From the NCBI RefSeq assembly GCF_000720115.1, contig NZ_JOIR01000024.1, positions 1-64,000 of the forward strand: DNA of 64,000 nucleotides, read 5' to 3'. Shown here piece by piece: positions 26,675 to 35,166 of this stretch. The notes below the pieces were generated by a model. That model did not search any database. It was not told the origin of the DNA and saw only the letters and a list, made by a program, of their open reading frames with translations. How positions within the stretch are numbered: position 1 is the first letter of the stretch; the number at the start of each line of letters is the position of its first letter. The translations under genes were made by a program, and so were the position numbers. The stretch comes from Streptomyces sp. NRRL F-2580 (GTDB lineage Bacteria > Actinomycetota > Actinomycetes > Streptomycetales > Streptomycetaceae).

Positions 26675-26807
26675 GGCCGTCTCCTTCCAAGTGCGTACGG
26701 TCCGGGTTGTTGGTCCGGCCTCGCCCGCCTGCTGCGCCGGCGGGCGAACACCAGCCGGGCGCCTTCACGTGGCATCGGATTCACGACATCCCGACCGCGC
26801 TCGATCG

Positions 26808-27992
26808 TCAGGGGCGGAAGAGGACCTTCACCATGTTGTCCCGCTTCGCCTGGAAGTCCGCGTACGCCCGCGGGGCGTCGGCCAGTGACAGGTGATGGGT
26901 GGCGAAGCCTTCGACGCCGAGAGGATCGCCGTCGGTCAGCAAGGGCATCAAGTCGTCGACCCACCGGCGGACGTTGGCCTGGCCCATGCGCAGCTGGATC
27001 TGCTTGTCGAACATCGTGAGCAACGGGAGCGGATCGATGGCACCGCCGTAGACGCCGGAGAGGGATATCGTGCCGCCGCGGCGTACGAGCTGTATGGCCA
27101 GCTTCAGGGCGCCCAGGCGGTCCACGCCGGCTTTCTTCGTCAGGGCGGAGGCCATGGCGTCCGGGAGCAGGCCGGTAGCGGTCTGCGCGGCCTTGGTGCC
27201 GGCACTGCCGTGGGCCTCCATACCGACGGCGTCGATCACGGCGTCCGGGCCTCGGCCGCCGGTGGCGCTGCGGACCGCGTCGGCGAGCTGGTCTCCGTAG
27301 TGGGACAGGTCGTAGACCTGCACGCCGTGGCCTGCGGCGCGGGCGAGCCGTTCGGGCACCAGGTCGATGCCCATCACCCGGCCGGCCCCTCGGTGGGCGG
27401 CGACGCGGGTGCACATGTCACCGATGGGGCCGAGGCCCAGGACGGCGACGCTGCCGCCGGGCGGGATGTCGGCGTAGACGACGGCCTGCCAGGCGGTCGG
27501 CAGGACGTCCGACAGGTACACGAACCGTTCGTCCGGTGGCCCTTCGGGAACACGGATCGGGAGCGTGTCGGCGAAGGGGACGCGCAGGTACTCGGCCTGC
27601 CCGCCGGGCACCTGCCCGTAGAGCTTGGTGTATCCGAACAGGCTCGCGCCGGTGCCGTGCTCGTGGACCTGGGTCGTCTCGCACTGCGAGTGGAGCCCCC
27701 GCTCGCACATGAAGCAGGTCCCGCAGGACACGTTGAACGGTACGACGACCCTGTCGCCGACCTTCAGTTCCCGGACCTCGGGCCCCACCTCGGCGACGAC
27801 CCCCATCGGCTCGTGCCCCAGGATGTCCCCGGCGTCCAAAAACGGCCCCAGTACCTCGTAAAGGTGCAGGTCGGACCCGCACAGCCCGGTTGTCGTCACC
27901 TTGATCACAGCGTCCGTGGGATCGACGATCTGCGGATCCGGAACGGTCTCCACCTTCACGTTGCGGCGGCCCTGCCAGGTCACGGCCTTCAT
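26808..27992 (-). CDS. Zinc-dependent alcohol/formaldehyde dehydrogenase
   Basis: A 394-residue medium-chain dehydrogenase. Catalytic zinc: C38 in TTGLCGSDLHLYE and GHEPMG. Structural zinc: the four-Cys lobe CGTCFMCERGLHSQC. NAD-binding Rossmann: AVLGLGPIGDMCTRVAA. The insert containing SAGTKAAQTATG and LLPDAMASAL is typical of the glutathione-independent formaldehyde dehydrogenase-like group common in actinobacteria. The gene is oriented toward the SixA gene with a 133-base gap. Confidence 0.92.
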   Translation of the reverse strand: MKAVTWQGRRNVKVETVPDPQIVDPTDAVIKVTTTGLCGSDLHLYEVLGPFLDAGDILGHEPMGVVAEVGPEVRELKVGDRVVVPFNVSCGTCFMCERGLHSQCETTQVHEHGTGASLFGYTKLYGQVPGGQAEYLRVPFADTLPIRVPEGPPDERFVYLSDVLPTAWQAVVYADIPPGGSVAVLGLGPIGDMCTRVAAHRGAGRVMGIDLVPERLARAAGHGVQVYDLSHYGDQLADAVRSATGGRGPDAVIDAVGMEAHGSAGTKAAQTATGLLPDAMASALTKKAGVDRLGALKLAIQLVRRGGTISLSGVYGGAIDPLPLLTMFDKQIQLRMGQANVRRWVDDLMPLLTDGDPLGVEGFATHHLSLADAPRAYADFQAKRDNMVKVLFRP

Positions 27993-28034
27993 CGCGCCTC
28001 CTCACATTGAGGTCCGCATTCCGGACCTTTCCGT

Positions 28035-28277
28035 CTACCCCGTCCTGGTGCTCGCACGCACCGGGAGCGCGGCCCGGCATCGAGGTACTGGACCCGCGTG
28101 ACGGACGGCGTTGGTGACCAGCTCGCTGATCACCAGCACGGCCGTGTCGCGTGCGACGGGCCTGCACGCTCGGTCGCCCGCGTCGGACGGTTCCAGGAAG
28201 CCGCGCGGTGCACTCCTGGCAGCAGCCGCGGCACCCGGACCGTTCAGCTCCAGGTGCAGGATCGGGAGGAGGGGCAT
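28035..28277 (-). pseudogene. Truncated ATP-binding anti-sigma-type kinase
   Basis: The first 65 residues match Streptomyces ATP-binding (RsbW/SpoIIAB-like HATPase_c) proteins, with the start of the N-box ISELVTNAVRHAGP. Directly after this the frame changes to unrelated Arg/Ala-rich sequence and stops, so the ATP lid and G boxes are missing (80 residues against about 130-150). It sits 42 bases upstream of the alcohol dehydrogenase start. A complete member of this family is at 32704. Confidence 0.65.
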
Positions 28278-28626
28278 GGATCGGCTCCGAAAGCCACGAC
28301 GAGTCCAGGGGCGTACCGGGTGTGTAACGCCCTCCGTTGTGCCCCTCCCCCCTCCGGCCGAGCCCAGTCGCACGCGTGGCGGATTCGGCAGCCATGAGGG
28401 CGGCGGGCTCACGTCACTCGTTCTGCCCAGCGTCCGCGATCACCTCGCCGGTCTGGATCGTGCGCCGTGGCGGAATGCCGGCGGCTCCCGAGCTGGTCAC
28501 CGGCTGGCAGGACCTGCGGACCTGATGCGTGCCCGCCCGAATCCCGGCACCGGATGGCCCCGAATCGATACTCCCGCTGCCCTACGGGCCTTACGCAAGC
28601 CCGCCTCTTCGGGGCGGGTCAATGCT
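28278..28626. other. Gene-free spacer
   Basis: 349 bases without a supported gene or clear structure; open frames here are short and lack ribosome binding sites. Confidence 0.4.
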
Positions 28627-28842
28627 TCAGCGGGAGGGTTCCCACGTCTCGGGGCCGGCCCCTCGCCACTCCACGAAGTCGGGGTCCGTGAGGTCCACGT
28701 CCTCCGCGTTCTCCAGCCCCGCGGCGGCGAGGAAAACACGAATGTCGGCCGGGCGGTGCGCGACACCGATGGCGACACCGTCGTAGCGCACCCGGCGCCA
28801 TCCCTGCTCGTCGGGCGGGTAGACGATCAGTTTGGCGGACAT
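28627..28842 (-). CDS. Small conserved hypothetical protein
   Basis: A 71-residue soluble acidic protein: SAKLIVYPPDEQGWRRVRYD, DIRVFLAAAGLENAEDVDLT. The composition and compact size suggest a small alpha/beta fold; I recognise it only as a type of short hypothetical seen in Streptomyces. GGGGGAAGAAG lies upstream of the ATG at 28842. No operon partner. Confidence 0.6.
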   Translation of the reverse strand: MSAKLIVYPPDEQGWRRVRYDGVAIGVAHRPADIRVFLAAAGLENAEDVDLTDPDFVEWRGAGPETWEPSR

Positions 28843-29108
28843 GGGCCCAGCTTCTTCCCCCCACTCCCGCCCGGCACCTCTCCGCGTCCGAATGGGTGTC
28901 ACCCGGCCCTCCTGGGCAGGCCTCGGCAAGCCGCCGTCCGTTGTCCATGCCGTTGCGGTGTGGGTGCCGGTGGTGGAACCGGGCAGGCACCGGTTGGGTG
29001 GAGCCACGCTGCGACGGACAGCGCTCCGCCCCGCGTGGCCGCGCTGTTCGGGCAGCCGGCTGACCGGCGGGCGGGTGCCCGAACCGCCGCTCGGGTTCCG
29101 GCCGGGAT

Positions 29109-29432
29109 TCAGTGGCCGAGGGCGCGCTTGAGTTCGGCCTTGTCCATCTTCGAACGGCCCTCGATGTTCCTCTGCTTCGCCTCGTTGTAGAGCTGGTCCT
29201 TGGTGGGACCCTGCGAACCGCTGTGGGAGCGCTGGCCCCCGCGCTTGGAGGAGGACATGTCCTCGAGGGAGGACCGGCTCGCGGTCTTCGATTCCCCGGA
29301 GCGGGCCCGTTCCTTGTTGACGGTGCGCGCGGCGATCTCCTCGGCACGCTTGGTGCTCTCACCGCGCTGCTCGGCGCTCTCCTTGATGTGCTCGTACTGG
29401 CGTTCACGCTTGGGGCTGGAACCGCGGGGCAT
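29109..29432 (-). CDS. Charged protein with Rho-N/SAP-like C-terminus
   Basis: A 107-residue very hydrophilic protein: PRGSSPKRERQYEHIKESAE opens it, a basic middle follows, and the C-terminus (TKDQLYNEAKQRNIEGRSKM, then DKAELKRALGH) has the two-helix pattern of Rho-N/SAP-type nucleic-acid binding motifs. Streptomyces homologues are often labelled plasmid stabilization protein, a name without functional support that I know of. A nucleoid-associated or RNA-binding role is inference. Confidence 0.75.
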   Translation of the reverse strand: MPRGSSPKRERQYEHIKESAEQRGESTKRAEEIAARTVNKERARSGESKTASRSSLEDMSSSKRGGQRSHSGSQGPTKDQLYNEAKQRNIEGRSKMDKAELKRALGH

Positions 29433-29536
29433 GGCCACTCCTCGACTCGTCACGTACCGGCACGGTGGCGGATCCACCGGAGCCGTACGGCGCCTGCCCG
29501 GAGGGGGAACGTCTCACACCCCCGTCTCACACCCCC

Positions 29537-29950
29537 TCAGCCGGCCGCGCCGTCGACGCGGAGGCGCACCTGCTCCTCCAGGCGGGCGAGGCTGCTGTCG
29601 AGGGCATCGTTCGCCGCCTGCTCCCCGGGATCGGTCTCGCCGGTGAGGAACGAGAGGTGGACCGTCACCTCGGTGGGACCCCCGTCATGGCCGGCCACCT
29701 GGAGCCACCCGGTATAGCCGCCGCTCTCCCGGCTCCCCCACTCGAGCCGCATCTGGTCCGCCCTGGCGCGCAGAACGGCTGCCTTGTCCTCCTCCGCGCC
29801 GTCCTCGCGCACGCGGACGGCAGGCAGCTCGGCGGCGTGCACGTGCAGTTCGCGCGGGAGCCATTGGTCCATCTGCCCGACGTTGGACGCCTGGTCGAAG
29901 ACGTGCTCCGGCAGCGCGGGCATCGTGCGGGACCGCTCGTACTCGGTCAT
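29537..29950 (-). CDS. SRPBCC family protein
   Basis: A 137-residue START-like domain protein: MTEYERSRTMPALPEHVFDQ, then SNVGQMDQWLPRELHVHAAE, and a middle GGYTGWLQVAGHDGG. Shorter than the SRPBCC protein at 5870 and of a different subfamily. GAGGTGTGACGATCCG precedes the ATG at 29950. Probably a small-molecule or lipid-binding stress protein; no reaction can be given. Confidence 0.75.
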   Translation of the reverse strand: MTEYERSRTMPALPEHVFDQASNVGQMDQWLPRELHVHAAELPAVRVREDGAEEDKAAVLRARADQMRLEWGSRESGGYTGWLQVAGHDGGPTEVTVHLSFLTGETDPGEQAANDALDSSLARLEEQVRLRVDGAAG

Positions 29951-30281
29951 CGGATCGTCACACCTCTCGTCCGTTCCACATCGTCCGTACCGGCGTCTGC
30001 CCGCCCCGGCCCCTGTCACGCGCATGCACGGGGGACGGACCGTTCGCCTCCGTGAACCGAGGCGGACGCCCATACGGTCCACCCGGGCGGAACCGTGGGA
30101 CGGTGGGAGGGATCGACCAGCCTGGTTCCGTCGTATCGAGGCTTCGGCGCCCCGACCGCCGGGCGGGCTCCCCTCGCGGCCTTGACGCCCCGGACGTGTC
30201 CACGGCGCCCGCCGTGCACCCGGACCAAGGCCCTCCCGGGTCTGCTGTCCAAGGCTGCCGCCCCCTGGTCCCCGGTGACCG
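29951..30281. other. Gene-free spacer
   Basis: 331 bases between two minus-strand genes. No supported ORF, repeat or operator found. Confidence 0.4.
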
Positions 30282-30743
30282 TTATGACTCCGCCTCGTCG
30301 GTGTCCGGGAGGACGTGCACGGCCGCCTCTTCCGCAGACGCCGCCCCCGCGTCGATGCCGACATCACGCGCGAGGACGTTGTTCCCGTGGGGAGAGGCGG
30401 TGGCGGGGGCCAGCCGTCCGGCGCGCTCTCCGCCCGCCTGCGGGTCGACGGGCTCGCCCTCTCCGTCCGTCAGGTCCCCGATGCCGTCGCCCGTCGGGGG
30501 CGCCGCCTCTGGTTGTTCCCGGGCGAGGCGGCCGTCGAGGCTCTCACCCCTGCGCTGTCCCTCGGCCGTGGTGTCGTCCCGTTCGCTCGCGTAGGGCCGC
30601 TCGGGCGGCGAGTACCCCTGGTCGAGCTGTTCGTCCGTGTCCGGTTCCCCGAGGCTGTCGTCCATGTCGGGCTGGAGTTCGGAGGGCTCGTCCTCGGGCT
30701 GGGGCTGATAGACCTCGTCTCCACGGGCATCGCTCTCGCTCAT
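30282..30743 (-). CDS. DUF5709 family acidic protein
   Basis: A 153-residue, strongly acidic and probably disordered protein. It has the DUF5709 signature: an N-terminal Asp/Glu-rich segment with DDSLGEPDTDEQLDQGYSPP and PYASERDDTT, a middle SLDGRLAREQPE, and a C-terminal EEAAVHVLPD. Widespread in Streptomyces, function unknown. The ATG at 30743 follows GACGAGAGGACGCGCC. Confidence 0.9.
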   Translation of the reverse strand: MSESDARGDEVYQPQPEDEPSELQPDMDDSLGEPDTDEQLDQGYSPPERPYASERDDTTAEGQRRGESLDGRLAREQPEAAPPTGDGIGDLTDGEGEPVDPQAGGERAGRLAPATASPHGNNVLARDVGIDAGAASAEEAAVHVLPDTDEAES

Positions 30744-30860
30744 GGCGCGTCCTCTCGTCGTCGCGGCACCTTCCGACGGAACCGCAGCTCTCCCGGCACC
30801 TCCCCGGAATCGCACGGATCACACGCTGCGCGATTCCGGGAGGTTGCCGGACGGCGGCCG

Positions 30861-31481
30861 TCAGGACCGCGGGGAGGAGAGTTCGGCGCGGACCAGGGCG
30901 GCCGCCAGCCTGGGCAGGTCCTCGCTGCTCACGAGACGCCCCAGGCCCTCGGGGGTCCGTGGGAGCCCGAGGGCGGCAGCGGCGCGGAGGGCCCTGCGGT
31001 CGAAGGCGGGGCGCAGCTCGGGCCACACTTCCTGGGACTCGCGGCAGAAGATGTCGGCGCCCACGGGTCCGATCCGCGGAACCTCCCGGAGCAGTTCGCG
31101 GATGCGGTCGGGGTCTTCGTGGGCCGCGCTGCGCAGTTTGCGCAGGTCTCCGCCGTACCGGTCGAGGACGAGCTCGGCGCTCTCTCCCAGTGCCGTCGCC
31201 GTGCCTTCGTCGTAGCGGCGGTAGTGAGCGCGGCCCAGCGCGTCCACCCGGTCCTGCCAGGAGGACGCCGCCATCGCCCGGGGCGTGCGCCACCCCGCGG
31301 CGTACACCTCGCGGGCAGCGGCCACAGCGATGTCGGCCTTGATCCGGACCGAGAACAGCAGGCACAGCGTCAGCAGTTGGTACAGCGGCATGGGCGTGTT
31401 CGCCATGCGGATGCCCGCCTCCTCGGCATGGGTCCGCCCGTGCTGTGACAGCAGCTCCTCGACGGTGGCGCGCTGCGTCAT
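30861..31481 (-). CDS. HhH-GPD superfamily endonuclease-like protein
   Basis: A 206-residue protein resembling endonuclease III-type base-excision enzymes: an N-terminal helical part (YQLLTLCLLFSVRIKADIAV), and a helix-hairpin-helix segment LREVPRIGPVGADIFCRESQ followed by WPELRPAFDRRA. The catalytic Lys and the C-terminal 4Fe-4S cysteine cluster of Nth are not evident, so enzymatic activity is uncertain. Streptomyces homologues are annotated as endonucleases. Single gene with a 117-base gap to the DUF5709 gene. Confidence 0.7.
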   Translation of the reverse strand: MTQRATVEELLSQHGRTHAEEAGIRMANTPMPLYQLLTLCLLFSVRIKADIAVAAAREVYAAGWRTPRAMAASSWQDRVDALGRAHYRRYDEGTATALGESAELVLDRYGGDLRKLRSAAHEDPDRIRELLREVPRIGPVGADIFCRESQEVWPELRPAFDRRALRAAAALGLPRTPEGLGRLVSSEDLPRLAAALVRAELSSPRS

Positions 31482-32703
31482 GACGGACCTCGCAGTCGTT
31501 CCGGCCGGTGACGGCTCCGGGCAGTGTCGGCGGTGTCCCGCCCGTTCATCCGTGGCGCCTCTTTGGGGGCCGCTGCCCGTTTCCCGATGGGCGAAACGCA
31601 CCGCGGCGGTCGGCCGCGCGGTGGCACTGCAGGCGAACGGCAAGCGGACACCGGTGCCCATGTGCAGGGCGCCCAGCCGTGTGCCGAGCCTGTGAACGGG
31701 AAGACGCCGGTACGGGCTCGCGGACGAACCCGGGAAAGGAGCGGCGTCGTGGAACGCCACTTGGGCGCGGAGAGGACCGAGCCCGGGAGCGGTGTCGTCA
31801 GTGCCCTGAGCGGAGCACGCAGCACGGTGGCACACACCCGCATCCGGGTCCGACCGCCGCTCGGCCTGTCCACCACGACCGATGGGAGATGTGCCCATGA
31901 AACGCATCGCTTCGGATCCCCGCCACCTGCTGGGCGTCTCCCTCCCAGCCTGGACGCCGAGTCCATGGGCAGGCTGCTGGCATGTGTCGAACGCCGGGCC
32001 GGCACATCCTGAAGACCCTGCGGCCGACCGCCGTGGACCGCGCCTTGCGGAGCGGCCCCCAGCGGGCACCGGCTGCTTCCCGCCGCAGCTGCCGGCGGAC
32101 GGCGAAGGCGAGGTGGGCGTAACGAAGCTCATGGTGACCGAAGCGACCGACCGCCCCACGGCACCGCTGGTCCGCTCACCGGCTGCCGTTGGCGCCTCCA
32201 CCTCGAAGTGAGGAAGTCCGTCGTGCGAAACACCGGAGATCACCGCGACGAAGCAGACCAGTGCGGCCAGGGAACACGTCCCAGGTTGCCTGACAACGGG
32301 GCGATGCTCGACGAGCACGGACGTCCACCCGGGGTCGCATCCCGGACCGGAACGGGCTCCGCGGCGCCGCCAGCCAACCCCGATCGCGTCGAACGGGCCT
32401 TGAAAGACGAGCCCTCCGGCCATGACGAGGACGCGCCAGGCGAGCCGGGACCTGGCGGAGCGGGCGGACCGCGCGGTTCGGGTCGTAGAGCAGGCAAATC
32501 CGGTACGCCACGTTGAACCCGGCCACGCCGGCGGCAAGGCGCTGCGCCCGTAGTACTCGCCCGCAGCAGGACAAGGGCACGGCACCGAAGGCAGTCCCGT
32601 CTCGGGCATCGGCGGCGCCGGGCCGAGACCCTGACGAGCACCTAACCGTGGATGCCTCGACGTGCCCGACCCGGACTGCGGAGCGGTCAGGCACCCGCAC
32701 GCG
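31482..32703. other. 1.2-kb region without a convincing gene
   Basis: Long frames are open on both strands, but none combines start, ribosome binding site and family similarity. A plus-strand ATG at 31897 with GGGAG upstream starts KRIASDPRHLLGVSLP and then loses coding character; the adjacent frame continues PSLDAESMGRLLACVERR, suggesting a frameshifted remnant. On the minus strand 32370-32600 reads GVAGFNVAYRICLLYDPNRA in one frame and VMAGGLVFQGPFDAIGVGW in another, possibly a decayed membrane protein. Both are weak. Confidence 0.35.
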
Positions 32704-33363
32704 TCATGGGGTCGGCGTCGCGTACGTGATGTCGTGCCCGGAGCTGGGGAGGGGCAGTTCGAACCACGTCGTCTTGCCGGTGAGCGTGGCGTCGCTTCCC
32801 CAGGCTTGGGCCAGCGCGTCGACGAGTTCGATACCGCGTCCGCTCTCGGCGTCGGCGCCTGCGGTGCGGGGGACCGGGCCGTTCGGGTCGGCGTCCTCCA
32901 CCTCGCACCGCAGGAGGGCGTCGTGCACGCGCAGATGGACGCGGATGGGGCCGTGGGCGTGGCGGAGGGCGTTCGTGATCAGTTCGCTGGCCAGGAGCTG
33001 GGTGGTGTCCGTCAACTCGTGAAGCCCCCAGGAGGACAGCCGGGTGGTGAGGGCCCGCCGGGTACGGCCGACCGACGCTGCTTCGCGAGCCACAGCCCAG
33101 GACGAGTCCCACGTGCAGGTGCGGATGGCGGAGGCACTCGGGGCGGCCAGCACTCGCGACCACAGTGCCGTCTGGCGTGCCGCCCAGGACGTGCGGGCCT
33201 GACCGTGGTCATGGCCACGGTCAGGCTGCCCGCCGCTCGGGGAATCAGGCCGCAGGGGCCTGCCCCGGTCTGCCTGAGGCCAGGCAGGGAGCGTGCCGGC
33301 TCGTGCGGCGTCGCGCGCTGTGCGGTGGCCGACCTGGACGGCCATGCTGATCATTCCCTTCAT
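32704..33363 (-). CDS. ATP-binding anti-sigma factor-type protein (HATPase_c)
   Basis: A protein of about 219 residues. The C-terminal 130 residues are an RsbW/SpoIIAB-like GHKL ATPase: TTQLLASELITNALRHAHGP (N-box with Glu and Asn), EVEDADPNGP and GRGIELVDALAQAWGSD (G boxes), then TWFELPLP. The N-terminal 80 residues are Arg/Gly-rich without homology. Such proteins bind sigma factors or antagonists. Start choice is uncertain: ATGs at 33363, 33354 and 33345 are in frame. The promoter region is shared with the divergent TetR gene and overlaps two operator copies. Confidence 0.85.
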   Translation of the reverse strand: MKGMISMAVQVGHRTARDAARAGTLPAWPQADRGRPLRPDSPSGGQPDRGHDHGQARTSWAARQTALWSRVLAAPSASAIRTCTWDSSWAVAREAASVGRTRRALTTRLSSWGLHELTDTTQLLASELITNALRHAHGPIRVHLRVHDALLRCEVEDADPNGPVPRTAGADAESGRGIELVDALAQAWGSDATLTGKTTWFELPLPSSGHDITYATPTP

Positions 33364-33416
33364 CGGCTCCGTGAGAGCCTCTCGCCTCCTCGTGCCGGGT
33401 GTCCCGGCCGGGTTCA

Positions 33417-33462
33417 TGTAGCAGTCGCTACAGCTATCAGTATACCTGTAACGGGTGCTACA
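33417..33462. promoter_or_regulatory. Two tandem TetR-type operators in an AT-rich divergent promoter
   Basis: TGTAGCAGTCGCTACA (33417-33432) is a perfect 6+4+6 palindrome. TGTAACGGGTGCTACA (33447-33462) is a second copy with one mismatch, 30 bp centre to centre (about three helical turns, same face). They lie in a distinctly AT-rich patch 55-100 bases before the TetR gene at 33517 and upstream of the divergent ATPase gene. The layout fits control of both genes by the TetR protein. Confidence 0.7.
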
Positions 33463-33516
33463 GTAAATACCTCGCATTTTAGACATTGAAGACATTCGGG
33501 CCAGGGGGTGTGATCC

Positions 33517-34116
33517 ATGGGGCGAGCGGCTGACCTGGGGAAACGAGCCGAGCTGCTGCGCCGGGTCCGCGAATACGTGATCCACAACGGGCTGGCGGAC
33601 CTCTCCCTCCGCCCCCTGGCCAAGGCGCTCGGCACGAGCGACCGCATGCTCCTCTACTACTTCGGCACCAAGGACCGGCTGGTCGCCGAGGCGCTCGCCC
33701 AGGACGAGGGACGGCCGGTCCTCCTCCTGCGCCAGGCGCTCGACACCGCGGGCGCCCCCGCGGATGCCGCGGGCATGAGGCGCGTCGTGGAGGAACTGTG
33801 GCGCCAATTCACGCCTGCCGAGCGTCGCGCCGTTCTCCCGATCACCTTCGAGGTGATGACGGCCAGCGTGCTCAACCCCAGCCGCTACGGCCCCGTCATG
33901 CGCAACCTGCTCAACGAATGGAGGGACGTGCTGACCGCCGCTTTCACCGGCCTCGGCATGCCCGAAGACAGAGCCGACGCCGAGGCCACGCTCCTGGTCG
34001 ACGCCACGCTGGGACTGCTCCACGCGCCACTCGCCGACGGCGACTGGGACCGGGCCACGGCAGCCTTCCACACCCTCCTCGACCGTCTCGAGCCCGCTTG
34101 GCGAGACGCCGAATGA
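33517..34116 (+). CDS. TetR/AcrR family transcriptional regulator
   Basis: A 199-residue regulator. The DNA-binding domain is residues 8-60: LLRRVREYVIHNGLADLSLR then PLAKALGTSDRMLLYYFGTK, the helix-turn-helix with the usual YYF-x-x-K end. The remainder is a helical ligand domain. AGGGGGTGTGATCC precedes the ATG. Probably binds the palindromes at 33417-33462 and controls itself and the divergent anti-sigma-type gene. Confidence 0.9.
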   Translation: MGRAADLGKRAELLRRVREYVIHNGLADLSLRPLAKALGTSDRMLLYYFGTKDRLVAEALAQDEGRPVLLLRQALDTAGAPADAAGMRRVVEELWRQFTPAERRAVLPITFEVMTASVLNPSRYGPVMRNLLNEWRDVLTAAFTGLGMPEDRADAEATLLVDATLGLLHAPLADGDWDRATAAFHTLLDRLEPAWRDAE

Positions 34117-34335
34117 CCTCCGGGGGTTCCGGTACATCGGTGGCTGGGTGGCGACCAAGCGCCATGGGGATCCGGCGGTGGATCAGGCCGAGCGGAGTCG
34201 CTGCCGGGGTACACGGCCTGGCGCTGAGACCTCGGCTGATCGGGTGGGCGACAGACTGACCGTCGTCACGGCAGCAGACCCAGTGCCCGACACGCTCAGG
34301 ATCGCCCTCGTCGGCCCCAAGACCGGCCCGGTGAC

Positions 34336-35037
34336 CGCGGTCCCGAAGCGGTCGGCTTCTTCTACGACGAGGACCACGTCGTACGGGCCGCCGCCCTGCC
34401 GGATCCGGCAGCCGGCGCCCTGTTCGGGCACGGCGCCGTACACACCCTCGACGGCCGGGCACACCGCGTCCGCAAGGCCATGTTCCTCTCGCTCCTCAAG
34501 GACGCGGACGGGGTCGCGGCACCGGGCGCGCTCGTCCGGCGGCGTTTCCCGGACACCGTGACCAGCCGGCCGTGGGACCGCCAGGTCCTCTTCGACACCA
34601 CCGCCGATTCCCTCGCGCCGGCCGCCTGCGAATGGGCGGGCCTCCCCCTGGGCGGCGCGGCGGTCGCGGACCTGTCCCGTGACTGCACGGCCATGCTCGA
34701 CGGCTTCGTATCGCCCGGCCCTCGCCACGTCCGCGCCCACCGGGCCCTGTCGCGGCAAGAGCAGGCCCTCGCGGCCCTGACAACCGATGTCCGCGCAACA
34801 CGGGCCGGCACCGACGACAGCTACGCCGTCCTGGTCACCCAAGGCGGCGGCGACCCCGCCCACGGCCACCGGTGCCCGGGGGAGGGGGAGGACATCACCG
34901 TGACCGCCCTCGCGGTCCTGGCGACGGAACTGGCCCGCCTCGACTTCGACGTCCCCCAGCAGGACCGGTGGTCCATCGCCCTGTCCCGCATTCCGGCCCT
35001 GCCCCGCAGCGGCTTCGAGCTGATCCTGCGCCCGTAA
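34336..35037 (+). pseudogene. Cytochrome P450 (CYP152/peroxygenase-like) with internal deletion
   Basis: The frame first matches the N-terminal third of fatty-acid peroxygenase-type P450s: GPEAVGFFYDEDHVVRAAAL, LFGHGAVHTLDGRAHRVRKA, FDTTADSLAPAACEWAGLPL. At about 34848, after SYAVLVTQ, it jumps straight to the haem-ligand loop GGGDPAHGHRCPGE and the normal C-terminus (DFDVPQQDRWSIALSRIPAL). The I-helix, the ExxR motif and about 150-200 residues in between are missing, as is the first part of the N-terminus. The deletion is in frame. Without ExxR it cannot fold as a P450. Confidence 0.8.
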
Positions 35038-35051
35038 GGTCCCCAGGTCCG

Positions 35052-35087
<36 letters not shown>

Positions 35088-35166
35088 CGATGTTTGCCGC
35101 GCCGCGCCAGGGGCACGCGCCGACCGGGGGGCTGTCCATACAAGTCACCATGGAGGTACGAGGTCC

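Noticed and set aside
28619..29407. A 262-residue Arg/Ser-rich protein on the minus strand
   Set aside because: Composition is typical of a shifted-frame artefact; the supported genes here are the 71-residue protein at 28627 and the one at 29109.
30861..32609. A 582-residue protein including the endonuclease-like domain
   Set aside because: Only the last 206 residues have coherent sequence; the upstream 376 residues are low-similarity, Arg/Pro/Ser-rich frame extension without a start site.
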